Assembly: GCF_000519185.1 (NCBI RefSeq)
Contig: NZ_JAFA01000029.1
Span: forward strand, 39,005 to 103,004
Reading direction: 5' to 3'
Length of the DNA: 64,000 nucleotides
From: Paraburkholderia nodosa DSM 21604
Lineage (GTDB): Bacteria; Pseudomonadota; Gammaproteobacteria; Burkholderiales; Burkholderiaceae
Shown here: positions 51,689-59,785 of the stretch, one piece after another
Layout of the letters: each line of letters begins with the position of its first letter
How positions within the stretch are numbered: the stretch's first letter is position 1
Program-made: the position numbers and the translations under genes
The notes under the pieces: model-generated
Told to the model about the DNA's origin: nothing
Databases searched by the model: none
The model's input: the letters and a program-made list of their open reading frames with translations, nothing else

Positions 51689-51981
51689 TTCCGCGGCTCA
51701 GCGCGACGTCGCATCGACTCCCGCATGTCCTCCAGAGACTGTGTGCGCCCGGCGAGCGCGTCCTTGAGTCCCTTCTCGGCGTCGTCGATCATGATCAGCC
51801 GCCCGTACTCGGCCTCGAGGGCATGATAGAAGTCGAGCTTTTTCGCATCGACGAGCGCGACGAACGCCGCGCCATTCTTCGTCAGGACCTTTTCGGCACC
51901 GGCGACCACGTCTTCCGCCAGTTCGGTGAGCCGCGCGCGTGCTTCGCTGATCGGCACGACGTCCTTGGCACGAATAGACAT
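51685..51981 (-). CDS. Antitoxin, Phd/YefM family
   Basis: 98 residues. DVVPISEARARLTELAEDVVAG and VLTKNGAAFVALVDAKK are typical of Phd/YefM N-terminal DNA-binding dimers; the helical C-terminal tail binds the toxin. The ATG at 51981 is preceded by GGAGACGTTT; an upstream frame reaches 52041. First gene of the two-gene module; operator expected in 51982-52076, where an AATTCGTTAACGAA-like palindrome lies at about 51999-52013. Confidence 0.85.
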   Translation of the reverse strand: MSIRAKDVVPISEARARLTELAEDVVAGAEKVLTKNGAAFVALVDAKKLDFYHALEAEYGRLIMIDDAEKGLKDALAGRTQSLEDMRESMRRRAEPRK

Positions 51982-52077
51982 AAACGTCTCCATTACAAAA
52001 TTCGTTAACGAAAACATACACACCGAAGGATGCCTGGTCAAGCCACGCTCCGTACTTCCCCCAGGATCGCGCCGCCA

Positions 52078-52094
52078 ATGATAACGCTACCATT
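52078..52094. promoter_or_regulatory. LacI-type operator O1 of the dehydratase operon
   Basis: ATGATAACGCTACCATT. It is an imperfect palindrome of the LacI/GntR form ATGxTAxCGxTAxCAT with a central CG, and an exact reverse complement of the element at 52162-52178. Confidence 0.75.
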
Positions 52095-52161
52095 CACCCC
52101 ATCACGTCACCGGGTGGCGCGACCGGCGCCCCGGCCTTCGACGGCTTTTTTTATCCGTCGA

Positions 52162-52178
52162 AATGGTAGCGTTATCAT
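52162..52178. promoter_or_regulatory. LacI-type operator O2, overlapping the dehydratase start codon
   Basis: AATGGTAGCGTTATCAT, exact inverted copy of O1, 84 bp away centre to centre (about eight helical turns). Its last two bases are the first two of the ATG at 52177. Repression by looping is suggested, with the LacI protein at 56157 as the candidate. Confidence 0.75.
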
Positions 52179-53937
52179 GGAGAACACCTTGTCCCAAGTT
52201 CGCAAGAAGCCCGAAGACCTGCGCAGCTACCGCTGGTACGGCGTCAACGACCTCCGCTCGTTCGGCCACCGCTCGCGTACGGCGCAGATGGGCTATCACT
52301 CGTCCGATTACATGGGCAAGCCCGTCATCGCCGTCGTGAACACGTGGAGCGAGATCAACTCGTGCCACACCCACTTCAAGCAGCGCGTGGAGGAGGTGAA
52401 GCGCGGCATCTGGCAGGCGGGCGGGTTTCCGGTCGAGATGCCGGTCATGACGCTGGCCGAGCCGTTCCAGAAGCCCACCACCATGCTCTACCGCAACTTC
52501 CTCGCGATGGAGACGGAGGAACTGCTCAAGTCGTATCCGTTCGACGGCTGCGTGCTGATGGGCGGCTGCGACAAGACCACGCCGGGTCTCCTGATGGGCG
52601 CGATCAGCATGGACCTGCCCGCCATTTATCTGCCCGCCGGGCCGATGTTGCGCGGCAACTGGAACGGCCGCACGCTCGGCAGCGGCTCGGACACGTGGAA
52701 GTACTGGGCGGAACTGCGCGCGGGCAAGATCACCGAAGACGAGTGGAAGGGCATCGAGAGCGGCATTGCGCGCTCGCCCGGCCACTGCATGACGATGGGC
52801 ACGGCCTCCACGATGACGAGCGCGACCGAAGCGCTCGGCCTCACGCTGCCCGGCTTCTCGTCGATTCCCGCGGTGGATTCGCGTCACGCGCAGTATGCGT
52901 CGCTCACGGGGCAGCGCATCGTCGAGATGGTCTGGACCGACCAGAAGCCCTCGGACATCCTCACCGCGAAGGCCTTCGACAACGCCGTGACCACGGTGCT
53001 CGCGATGTCGGGTTCGACCAACGCGATCGTGCACCTCGTGGCCGTGGCGCGCCGCGCGGGCATCGATCTGACCACGGCGCGATTCGACGAACTCGCGCGC
53101 GTGACGCCGGTGCTCGGCAATATTCGCCCCGCCGGCCAGTATTTGATGGAGGACTTTTATTACGCGGGCGGCCTGCGCGCGCTGCTCGTGGAACTGGGCG
53201 ACCTGATCGACGGCACGCAGATGACCGTGAACGGCAAGACGCTCGGCGAGAACATCGCGGGCGCGGAGATCTTCAACGACGACGTGATCCGTACGCGCAG
53301 CAATCCGCTCGTCGCGCGCGATGGACTCGCCGTGCTCACGGGCAATCTCGCGCCGGACGGCGCGGTCATCAAGCCCGCGGCGATGGAGCCGCATCTGCTC
53401 AGGCATCGCGGCCCCGCGGTGGTGTTCAAGGACTACAACGACATGGCCGCGCGCATCGACAGCGACGATCTCGATGTGAGCGCCGACTCCGTGATCGTGT
53501 TGCAGCACGCCGGCCCGGTTGGCGCGCCGGGCATGCCCGAATGGGGCCAACTGCCGATTCCGCAGAAACTGCTCAAGCTCGGCGTGCGCGACATGCTGCG
53601 CATTTCCGACGCGCGCATGAGCGGCACGAGCTACGGCGCGTGCGTGCTGCACGTCGCGCCCGAATCGTTCGTGGGCGGGCCGCTCGCGTTCGTGAAAGAC
53701 GGCGACGTCATCGAACTCGACGTCGAGGCGCGCCGTCTGCATCTGCATGTGAGCGACGCCGAAATGGCCGCGCGCAAGGCGGCGTGGACGCCGCCGAAGC
53801 GGCCGTTCGAACGCGGTTTCGGCGTGTTGCATCAATTGCACGTGACGCAGGCGAACAAGGGCTGCGATTTCGATTTCCTCGAAACGCCGGCCGCCACGCC
53901 GTGCGAAGCCCACGGCGCCGAACCGGAAATTCACTAA
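52177..53937 (+). CDS. Sugar-acid dehydratase, IlvD/Edd family (L-arabinonate dehydratase-like)
   Basis: 586 residues. Iron-sulfur cysteines lie in EINSCHTHF, MGGCDKTTPG and GHCMTMGTAS; the conserved tail has RISDARMSGTSYGACVLHVAPES. YRWYGVNDLRSFGHRSR and the single-cluster pattern group it with aldonate dehydratases (arabinonate, xylonate) rather than with IlvD at 3745. It would make a 2-keto-3-deoxy sugar acid. The ATG at 52177 is the family start; no strong ribosome site because an operator fills that region. First gene of an operon with an RraA-fold lyase and transporter. Confidence 0.9.
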   Translation: MENTLSQVRKKPEDLRSYRWYGVNDLRSFGHRSRTAQMGYHSSDYMGKPVIAVVNTWSEINSCHTHFKQRVEEVKRGIWQAGGFPVEMPVMTLAEPFQKPTTMLYRNFLAMETEELLKSYPFDGCVLMGGCDKTTPGLLMGAISMDLPAIYLPAGPMLRGNWNGRTLGSGSDTWKYWAELRAGKITEDEWKGIESGIARSPGHCMTMGTASTMTSATEALGLTLPGFSSIPAVDSRHAQYASLTGQRIVEMVWTDQKPSDILTAKAFDNAVTTVLAMSGSTNAIVHLVAVARRAGIDLTTARFDELARVTPVLGNIRPAGQYLMEDFYYAGGLRALLVELGDLIDGTQMTVNGKTLGENIAGAEIFNDDVIRTRSNPLVARDGLAVLTGNLAPDGAVIKPAAMEPHLLRHRGPAVVFKDYNDMAARIDSDDLDVSADSVIVLQHAGPVGAPGMPEWGQLPIPQKLLKLGVRDMLRISDARMSGTSYGACVLHVAPESFVGGPLAFVKDGDVIELDVEARRLHLHVSDAEMAARKAAWTPPKRPFERGFGVLHQLHVTQANKGCDFDFLETPAATPCEAHGAEPEIH

Positions 53938-53964
53938 TCCCCATCATTGAAGACATCACCGATC

Positions 53965-54702
53965 ATGACCGCACCGAATCCGCCAGTCAGCGAAGCCGCG
54001 CTCGAACAACTGCGTCACGTGAGCACCGCCACGCTCACGACCCAACTCTTCAAGCGCGGCCTGCGCAATGTGTTTCTGCAGGGCGTGGCGCCGCTCGTGA
54101 AGCCTGAGCCGGGCACGCCGAATCTCGTCGGCCCGGCGTTCACGCTGCGCAATATTCCGGCGCGCGAGGACCTCGACCACGTGGGCGTGTTCCAGAATCC
54201 GGACCACCCGCAGCGCAAGGCCGTGGAAACCGCACCCGTGGGCAGCGTGCTCGTGCAAGATTGCCGGGGCGACCGCACGGTGGCTTCGGTGGGCTCGATT
54301 CTCGCGTTGCGCCTCGCGAAGCGCGGCGTGGCGGGGATGGTCTCGGACGGCCCCGTGCGAGACAGCGGCACGATCGCAGCGCTTGGCCTGCGGATCTGGT
54401 GCGCGGGGGCGAGTGCGCCGCTCAATCTCGCGAAGCATCACGCCGTGGATCTGAACGTGCCGATCGCATGCGGCGGCGTGCCCGTTTATCCGGGCGATAT
54501 CGTCGTGGGCGATGCCGACGGCGTCGTGATCGTGCCGCACGAAATGGCCGAGGAAGTGGCGCGCGACGCCACCGAGCAGGAGCGGCTCGAGGCGTTCATC
54601 ACCGAGCGCATCGAGTCAGGACTGGCACTGCGCGGCACGTATCCGCCCAACGAGGAAACGCTGGCGGCGTATCGCGCATGGTGCGAGCAGCAGGCAAAAT
54701 AA
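53965..54702 (+). CDS. RraA-fold aldolase/lyase
   Basis: 245 residues of the RraA/HMG-aldolase family. GRDxVxD-type elements are visible as MVSDGPVRDSGTIAALG (substrate Arg and Asp) and the C-terminal VVVGDADGVVIVPHEMA. Catabolic members cleave 2-oxo-4-hydroxy acids to pyruvate with a divalent metal; others only inhibit RNase E. Placement 27 bp after an aldonate dehydratase supports the lyase role: retro-aldol cleavage of the 2-keto-3-deoxy acid. Start uncertain, since TTG at 53947 is also possible. Confidence 0.87.
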   Translation: MTAPNPPVSEAALEQLRHVSTATLTTQLFKRGLRNVFLQGVAPLVKPEPGTPNLVGPAFTLRNIPAREDLDHVGVFQNPDHPQRKAVETAPVGSVLVQDCRGDRTVASVGSILALRLAKRGVAGMVSDGPVRDSGTIAALGLRIWCAGASAPLNLAKHHAVDLNVPIACGGVPVYPGDIVVGDADGVVIVPHEMAEEVARDATEQERLEAFITERIESGLALRGTYPPNEETLAAYRAWCEQQAK

Positions 54703-54738
54703 CCCGCGCAGCACGCAGGACGATACCGATAAACAGAG

Positions 54739-54757
54739 GCCCGCGCGCGACGCGGGC
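54739..54757 (+). promoter_or_regulatory. Hairpin before the MFS gene
   Basis: GCCCGCG (54739-54745) and CGCGGGC (54751-54757) with a 5-nt loop sit just upstream of the GGAGA ribosome site, as also seen before the transporter at 15895. It may tune transporter expression within the operon. Confidence 0.4.
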
Positions 54758-54769
54758 TCAGGAGACAAC

Positions 54770-56101
54770 GTGAACGATGCCACCGCAGCGATCGACGAGC
54801 CGCGTCTGATCAACCGCATGGGCTGGCGGCTGATGCCGCTGCTCGGCGTGCTCTACCTGGTCGCGTATATCGACCGCTCCAACATCGCGTTCGCGAAGTT
54901 GCAGATGCTCGGCAGCCTCGGGCTTTCCGAAGTCGCGTACGGGCTTGGCGCGTCGCTCTTTTTCATCGGCTATCTGCTGTTCGAGGTGCCGAGCAATGTG
55001 CTGCTCCACAAGTACGGCGCGCCGCGCTGGATGGCGCGCATCATGTTCACGTGGGGCGTGGTCACGATTCTGCTCGCCTTCACGCGCAACGCCACGATGT
55101 TCTACATCCTGCGCTTTTTGCTGGGCGCGTCCGAAGCCGGGCTCTATCCAGGCGTGATCTACTACCTCACGCTGTGGTTCCCGCAGCGCCACCGCGTGCG
55201 CATGCTCGGTTACTTCACGGTGGGCAGCAGCCTCGGCAACATGATCGGCGCGCCGATCTGCGGCTGGCTGCTCGACAAGGGCGGACTGTTCGGCCTGCAA
55301 GGCTGGCAGCTCGTGTTCGTGGTCACCGGCATTCCATCGGTACTGCTCACGATTGTCGTGCTGTTCCTGTTGCCGCAGGCGCCGCAGAAGGCGACGTTCC
55401 TCTCGGAAGGCGAGAAGCGCTGGCTCACGCACACGCTCTCGACCGAGAGCGCGGCCGCGCGCAGCCAGTCGCGCCACGGCTCGGTGCTCAGCGTCTTCAC
55501 GGAGCCGCGCGTGCTCGGCATGGCGTTCTACTACATGATGCTGTCGATCTCCGTGTACGGCGTGAGCTATTGGCTGCCTACGCTCGTAAAGGGCTTTGGC
55601 GTGACCAATACTACCAACGGGCTGCTCAACATCATTCCCTGGCTGCTCGCGACGATTGTGCTCGCCACGCTGCCTTCGCGGCTGCGCGCGAGCAATCATG
55701 CGACTGTCGCGATGCTGGTGTCGTCGCTGCTCGGCATGGTGTTCTTCGTTTCATCGGTCTTTCTGCCGGGCCATGCGCTGCGCTTCGCCGCGTTATGTCT
55801 TGGTGCGCCGTGCATGTATCTGCTGATTCCGTGCTTCTGGACGCTGCCGCCCAAATTCCTCTACGGCGCGCGCGCCGCGGCGGGCATCGCGGCGATCAAT
55901 TCGCTCGGCAATATCGGCGGCTTCATCGCGCAAAATCTCGTGCCGTTCGTGAAGCAGGCAACGGGCAGTACGCGCATGCCCATGCTCGTGCCCGCCGCAT
56001 GCATGGTGATCTTCGCGATCGTGACCGCCATGATCCTGCGCCGTGGCGACCGCATGCCGCAAACCGTCGACGGCGCGCCCCTGCCGAACAACGCGCGCTA
56101 G
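54770..56101 (+). CDS. MFS transporter, ACS type
   Basis: 443 residues with about 12 membrane segments. YLVAYIDRSNIAFAKLQM, LRFLLGASEAGLYPGVIYYL and LTLWFPQRHR are family marks. GTG start at 54770 behind GGAGACAAC. As third gene of the dehydratase-lyase operon it is the probable sugar-acid importer. Confidence 0.9.
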   Translation: MNDATAAIDEPRLINRMGWRLMPLLGVLYLVAYIDRSNIAFAKLQMLGSLGLSEVAYGLGASLFFIGYLLFEVPSNVLLHKYGAPRWMARIMFTWGVVTILLAFTRNATMFYILRFLLGASEAGLYPGVIYYLTLWFPQRHRVRMLGYFTVGSSLGNMIGAPICGWLLDKGGLFGLQGWQLVFVVTGIPSVLLTIVVLFLLPQAPQKATFLSEGEKRWLTHTLSTESAAARSQSRHGSVLSVFTEPRVLGMAFYYMMLSISVYGVSYWLPTLVKGFGVTNTTNGLLNIIPWLLATIVLATLPSRLRASNHATVAMLVSSLLGMVFFVSSVFLPGHALRFAALCLGAPCMYLLIPCFWTLPPKFLYGARAAAGIAAINSLGNIGGFIAQNLVPFVKQATGSTRMPMLVPAACMVIFAIVTAMILRRGDRMPQTVDGAPLPNNAR

Positions 56102-56156
56102 CCGGCGAGGCGGTTTCGCTACAATAGCCGCGCATTGCCCACCTCCGTTCAAGTTC

Positions 56157-57227
56157 ATGTCGACCATCAAACCCGCTCCGAGCATCGAACACGCGGACGC
56201 CACCGTGCGCGCGAAGCGCACGCGCGGCGGGCCCAAGGGCCTGCGCATCACCGACGTGGCCGCGCAGGCGGGCGTCTCGCCCATCACGGTTTCGCGCGTG
56301 TTCAACAATCCGGAGTCGGTTGCGCCGGAGACGCTGGAGCGCGTGCGGCAGGTCGTGCAGAAGCTGGGCTACGTGCCGAACCGGCTGGCGGGCGGTTTGT
56401 CGTCGGCGCGCTCGCGGCTCATCGCGGCCATCGTGCCGACCGTTTCGCACTCGCTGTTTTCGGAAACTATCCAGGTCTTCAGCGAGACGATGTCGCGCGC
56501 GGGTTACGAGGTGCTGCTCGCGTTGAGCGGCTATAGCGCGTCGAACGAAGAGAGCCTGCTCGATACGGTATTGAGCCGCCGCCCCGAAGGCGTGCTGCTC
56601 ACGGGCGTCGCGCATACCGATTCGTTGCGCGAGCGCCTGAAGAACGTCGGCATTCCCGTGGTCGAAACGTGGGACATGACCGATACGCCGATCGACATGC
56701 TGGTGGGCTTTTCCCACTACCAGATCGGCGCCGCGGTGGCGGCGCATTTGCTCGCGCGCGGCGCCCGCCGTCCCGCGCTCATCTCCGCCAACGACGCGCG
56801 CGCGCTCGCGCGGCGCGCTGGCTTTCGCGAACGGCTCGCGCAGGAAGGCATCGAGGACGTGCCCGAAGAACTGGTCGCGCCGCCCAGTTCGGTCGCGCAC
56901 GGCAAGCGTGCGCTGCCGCCCTTGCTTGCACGCGCGCCGGATATCGACGCCGTGTTCTGCGGCTCGGATCTGCTCGCCATCGGCGCGCTTGGCGCTGCGC
57001 GCCAGATGGGCGTGCAGGTGCCCTCGCAACTGGCGATCTGCGGTTTCGGCGATCTGGAGTTCGCGACCGAAACCACACCGCAGCTAACGACGGTGCGCGT
57101 GGAGGGCACCCGCATTGGCGTGAACGCTGCGCGTTTTCTGCTCGACCGCCTGAGTGGAGGAAGCGGCGTGAGCGAGCCTCGCGCGCTCGATGTGGGGTTC
57201 ACGATCGTGGCGCGCGAATCGGCTTGA
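56157..57227 (+). CDS. LacI-family repressor
   Basis: 356 residues. Helix-turn-helix ITDVAAQAGVSPITVSRVFN with hinge helix (RLAGGLSSARS), then a periplasmic-binding-protein-like effector domain (IVPTVSHSLFSETIQVF, DAVFCGSDLLAIGALGAA). Closest in style to GntR (gluconate) repressors. It ends the operon 55 bp behind the transporter and is the natural ligand of the two operators before 52177. ATG 56157 preferred; the frame extends upstream without family sequence. Confidence 0.93.
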   Translation: MSTIKPAPSIEHADATVRAKRTRGGPKGLRITDVAAQAGVSPITVSRVFNNPESVAPETLERVRQVVQKLGYVPNRLAGGLSSARSRLIAAIVPTVSHSLFSETIQVFSETMSRAGYEVLLALSGYSASNEESLLDTVLSRRPEGVLLTGVAHTDSLRERLKNVGIPVVETWDMTDTPIDMLVGFSHYQIGAAVAAHLLARGARRPALISANDARALARRAGFRERLAQEGIEDVPEELVAPPSSVAHGKRALPPLLARAPDIDAVFCGSDLLAIGALGAARQMGVQVPSQLAICGFGDLEFATETTPQLTTVRVEGTRIGVNAARFLLDRLSGGSGVSEPRALDVGFTIVARESA

Positions 57228-57244
57228 GTCGCCTCGTGTAGCCC

Positions 57245-58213
57245 TCAAGCTGCGGCGGCGTTTTCCAGTGTCCGCACAGGCGCACTGCGCGGACTCGCAA
57301 TGCCAAAATGGGCTGCCAGCATATCGACCACGTTATCCGCCATACCGGTGCGCGTTTCTTCGGTAGCCGAACCAATATGCGGCGTGAGCACGACGCGCGG
57401 GTTGTCGATCAGTGCCTGCGGCACGTGTGGCTCGTGCTCGAACACGTCGAGCGCCGCCCCTGCGAGCCGCTGCGCATCGAGCGCGGCGATCAGCGCCTTC
57501 TCATCCACTACGGGGCCGCGCGCAATGTTGATGAGAAAGCCTTGCGGCCCGAGCGCGTCGAGCACGGCCGTATTCACCAGATGATGCGTTTGCGGTGTCA
57601 GCGGGCAGGTGAGGATCAGCATGTCGCTATCGGCCGCGAGACGCGTGACGTCGTCGTAGTACGGCAGATCGACGCTCTTGCGGTTCGGCCCGTAATACGC
57701 GACTTGCGAGCCGAACGCCTTGAGCCGCTTCGCGATGGCCGCGCCGATCATGCCGAGCCCGACAATGCCGACCTTCATGCGCGAGACCGAGCGGCCGAGC
57801 GGCAGCGCGCCGTGCTCCGGCCACTTGCCGGAGCGCACATACGCGTCGGCCTGCACGATATCGCGCGTGAGCGCGAGCGCGAGGCCGATCGCGGTGTTCG
57901 CGACATCCTCGGCCAGCACGTGCGAGGCATTCTCGATGCGGATGCCGCGCGCCTGCGCGCTTTTCACATCGAGGTTGTCGAGCCCGGCGCTGTAGCTCGC
58001 AATGATCTCCAGCGCGGGCAGGGCGTCGAGAAACGCCGCGTCGATCTTCGTCTTGCGCAGCGCAATGCCGCGAATGGACGCGCCATGTTGCGCGAGGAAC
58101 GCAGCGGCTTCGCGCGGCGCCTTCGGCAGATCGAGCATCGTGAAGAGCGACGCGAGTTCGGCCTGAGTGCGTGCCGGCAATTCGGCTGCGTTGAGAATGA
58201 TGGGTTTTGCCAT
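57245..58213 (-). CDS. D-2-hydroxyacid dehydrogenase (glyoxylate/hydroxypyruvate reductase-like)
   Basis: 322 residues. NAD(P) motif VGIVGLGMIGAAIAKRL, catalytic Arg in INIARGPVVDE, Glu in DVFEHEPHVP and His in LTPHIGSATEETR are all in place. It would reduce a 2-oxo acid such as glyoxylate or hydroxypyruvate, fitting the two- or three-carbon products of sugar-acid cleavage. Convergent with lacI and 47 bp downstream of the transporter gene at 58261, with which it is probably co-transcribed. Confidence 0.93.
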   Translation of the reverse strand: MAKPIILNAAELPARTQAELASLFTMLDLPKAPREAAAFLAQHGASIRGIALRKTKIDAAFLDALPALEIIASYSAGLDNLDVKSAQARGIRIENASHVLAEDVANTAIGLALALTRDIVQADAYVRSGKWPEHGALPLGRSVSRMKVGIVGLGMIGAAIAKRLKAFGSQVAYYGPNRKSVDLPYYDDVTRLAADSDMLILTCPLTPQTHHLVNTAVLDALGPQGFLINIARGPVVDEKALIAALDAQRLAGAALDVFEHEPHVPQALIDNPRVVLTPHIGSATEETRTGMADNVVDMLAAHFGIASPRSAPVRTLENAAAA

Positions 58214-58260
58214 GATGAGTCGATGAATCCTTGCTTCGTTTGATGCGTGCGTTCGCGTGC

Positions 58261-59625
58261 TCAGCTGACTTTCACGCGCTCGATGCGGCCCATGAACACG
58301 AGATAAACCAGCGCCGCGACCACGCAGTGTGCCGCGACAAAATAAAGACCGGCCTTGTAGCCGCCCGTTGCCTGCACGATATAGCCGAACACGATAGGCG
58401 TGACGATGCCGCCGATATTGCCGATGCAATTGAAAATCGCGCCGGCAAGGCCCACGGCTTCACGCGGCGCGGTATCGCACGCAATGGCCCAGGTGCCCGC
58501 GCCGGCTGCGGCGCCTTTGCCGAAGAAGGCGACCGTCATCAGCAGGACGATGACGGTGTTGCTCTCGGTGAACGCCGAGAACACGATGCAGCAGCCCACG
58601 GCCATGCCGACGATATACGGCGTCTTGCGCGCCCACGACACGCTCCAGCCGTGCCGGATCAGCGCGTCCGAAATCGCGCCGCCCGCAATGCCGCCGAGAA
58701 AACCCGCGATGGCGGGCAGCATCGTCGCGAGACCGGCCTGCATGACGTTCATGCCGCGCGCCTGCACGAGGTAGATCGGAAACCACGTGATGAAAAAATA
58801 GCTCAGCGCGATGACGCAATACTGGCCGATATACGAGCACCAGAGCATGCGGTTGCCGAGCAGCATACGCAGCGTCTTGCCGGATACGGCGGGGCGCGAC
58901 TGGCGCTCGAGCTTCGAGTCGATGTCGATCATCGCGCCGCCCGCTACGAGGCGGTCGAGTTCGGCGGGCGAGACACGCGGGTGCTTGCGCGGTTCGTGCA
59001 TCACGAGCGCCCAGATTCCGGCGCTGGCAATGCCGATCAGGCCGAGCGCGAAGAACGGCGCGGGCCAGCCGAACTTGCTGGTGAGCCAGCCCGCGAACGG
59101 CGAGAAGATCGCCACGGCGAAATACGATGCGGACGCAAACAACGACGTGGCGAAGCCGCGCTCTTCCTTGGGGAACCACATGACGGTCACGCGGCTGTTG
59201 GCGGGGAAGCTGGGCGCTTCGATCAGCCCGAGCGCGAAGCGCAAGGCGAACAGCAGGCCCAGCGCCACTGACATATCGGTCGTGACCCTGCCGACGAAGC
59301 CGACGAGAATCGTGGCGAGCGACCACAGGATCAGCGTGGCGGCGTACATGACTTTCGTGCCGACGCGGTCGAGCAGCAGGCCGCCGGGGATCTGGCCGAC
59401 CACATAGGCCCAGCTGAACGCCGAGAGCACGTAGCCGAGCTGAATATGGTTGAGCCCGAATTCTTTTGCTATGCCGGGCCCGGCAATCGAGAGGATCGCG
59501 CGGTCTGCGTAGGCGACCGTCGCGAGCAGCAGGATGGCGGCCAGAATCGTGAATCGCGTGCGGGTGGCGCGGGTGGCTTCCGTCGCTTCCGTGGCGGCAA
59601 AGCCGGCGGTCCTCTGCGTTGACAT
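58261..59625 (-). CDS. MFS transporter, glucarate/galactonate (GudP/DgoT) type
   Basis: 454 residues, about 12 membrane segments. VAYADRAILSIAGPGIAKEF, SWAYVVGQIPGGLLLDRVGT and RFALGLIEAPSFPANSRVT are typical of hexarate and hexonate symporters. Start at 59625 follows GGAGACATCG. A second importer in this island, transcribed with the 2-hydroxyacid dehydrogenase and divergent from the citrate synthase-like gene. Confidence 0.9.
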   Translation of the reverse strand: MSTQRTAGFAATEATEATRATRTRFTILAAILLLATVAYADRAILSIAGPGIAKEFGLNHIQLGYVLSAFSWAYVVGQIPGGLLLDRVGTKVMYAATLILWSLATILVGFVGRVTTDMSVALGLLFALRFALGLIEAPSFPANSRVTVMWFPKEERGFATSLFASASYFAVAIFSPFAGWLTSKFGWPAPFFALGLIGIASAGIWALVMHEPRKHPRVSPAELDRLVAGGAMIDIDSKLERQSRPAVSGKTLRMLLGNRMLWCSYIGQYCVIALSYFFITWFPIYLVQARGMNVMQAGLATMLPAIAGFLGGIAGGAISDALIRHGWSVSWARKTPYIVGMAVGCCIVFSAFTESNTVIVLLMTVAFFGKGAAAGAGTWAIACDTAPREAVGLAGAIFNCIGNIGGIVTPIVFGYIVQATGGYKAGLYFVAAHCVVAALVYLVFMGRIERVKVS

Positions 59626-59785
59626 CGATGTCTCCAGTCCCGTGCTCGAAGCCGCGGGTATCATTATCGATCCGTACCCGCAAGCATCGTCTCAATGCCG
59701 GGGCAGATTGACTGTATTTGACGCACCGCGCCAGTACGCGTCAATCTTGATTGAGCGAATCAACCAGGCAAACCCAGGAAAACTA

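Noticed and set aside
51317..51981. Plasmid or phage fragment, because of the toxin-antitoxin genes
   Set aside because: No replication, partition, integrase or phage genes are near; chromosomal ParE/Phd pairs are common.
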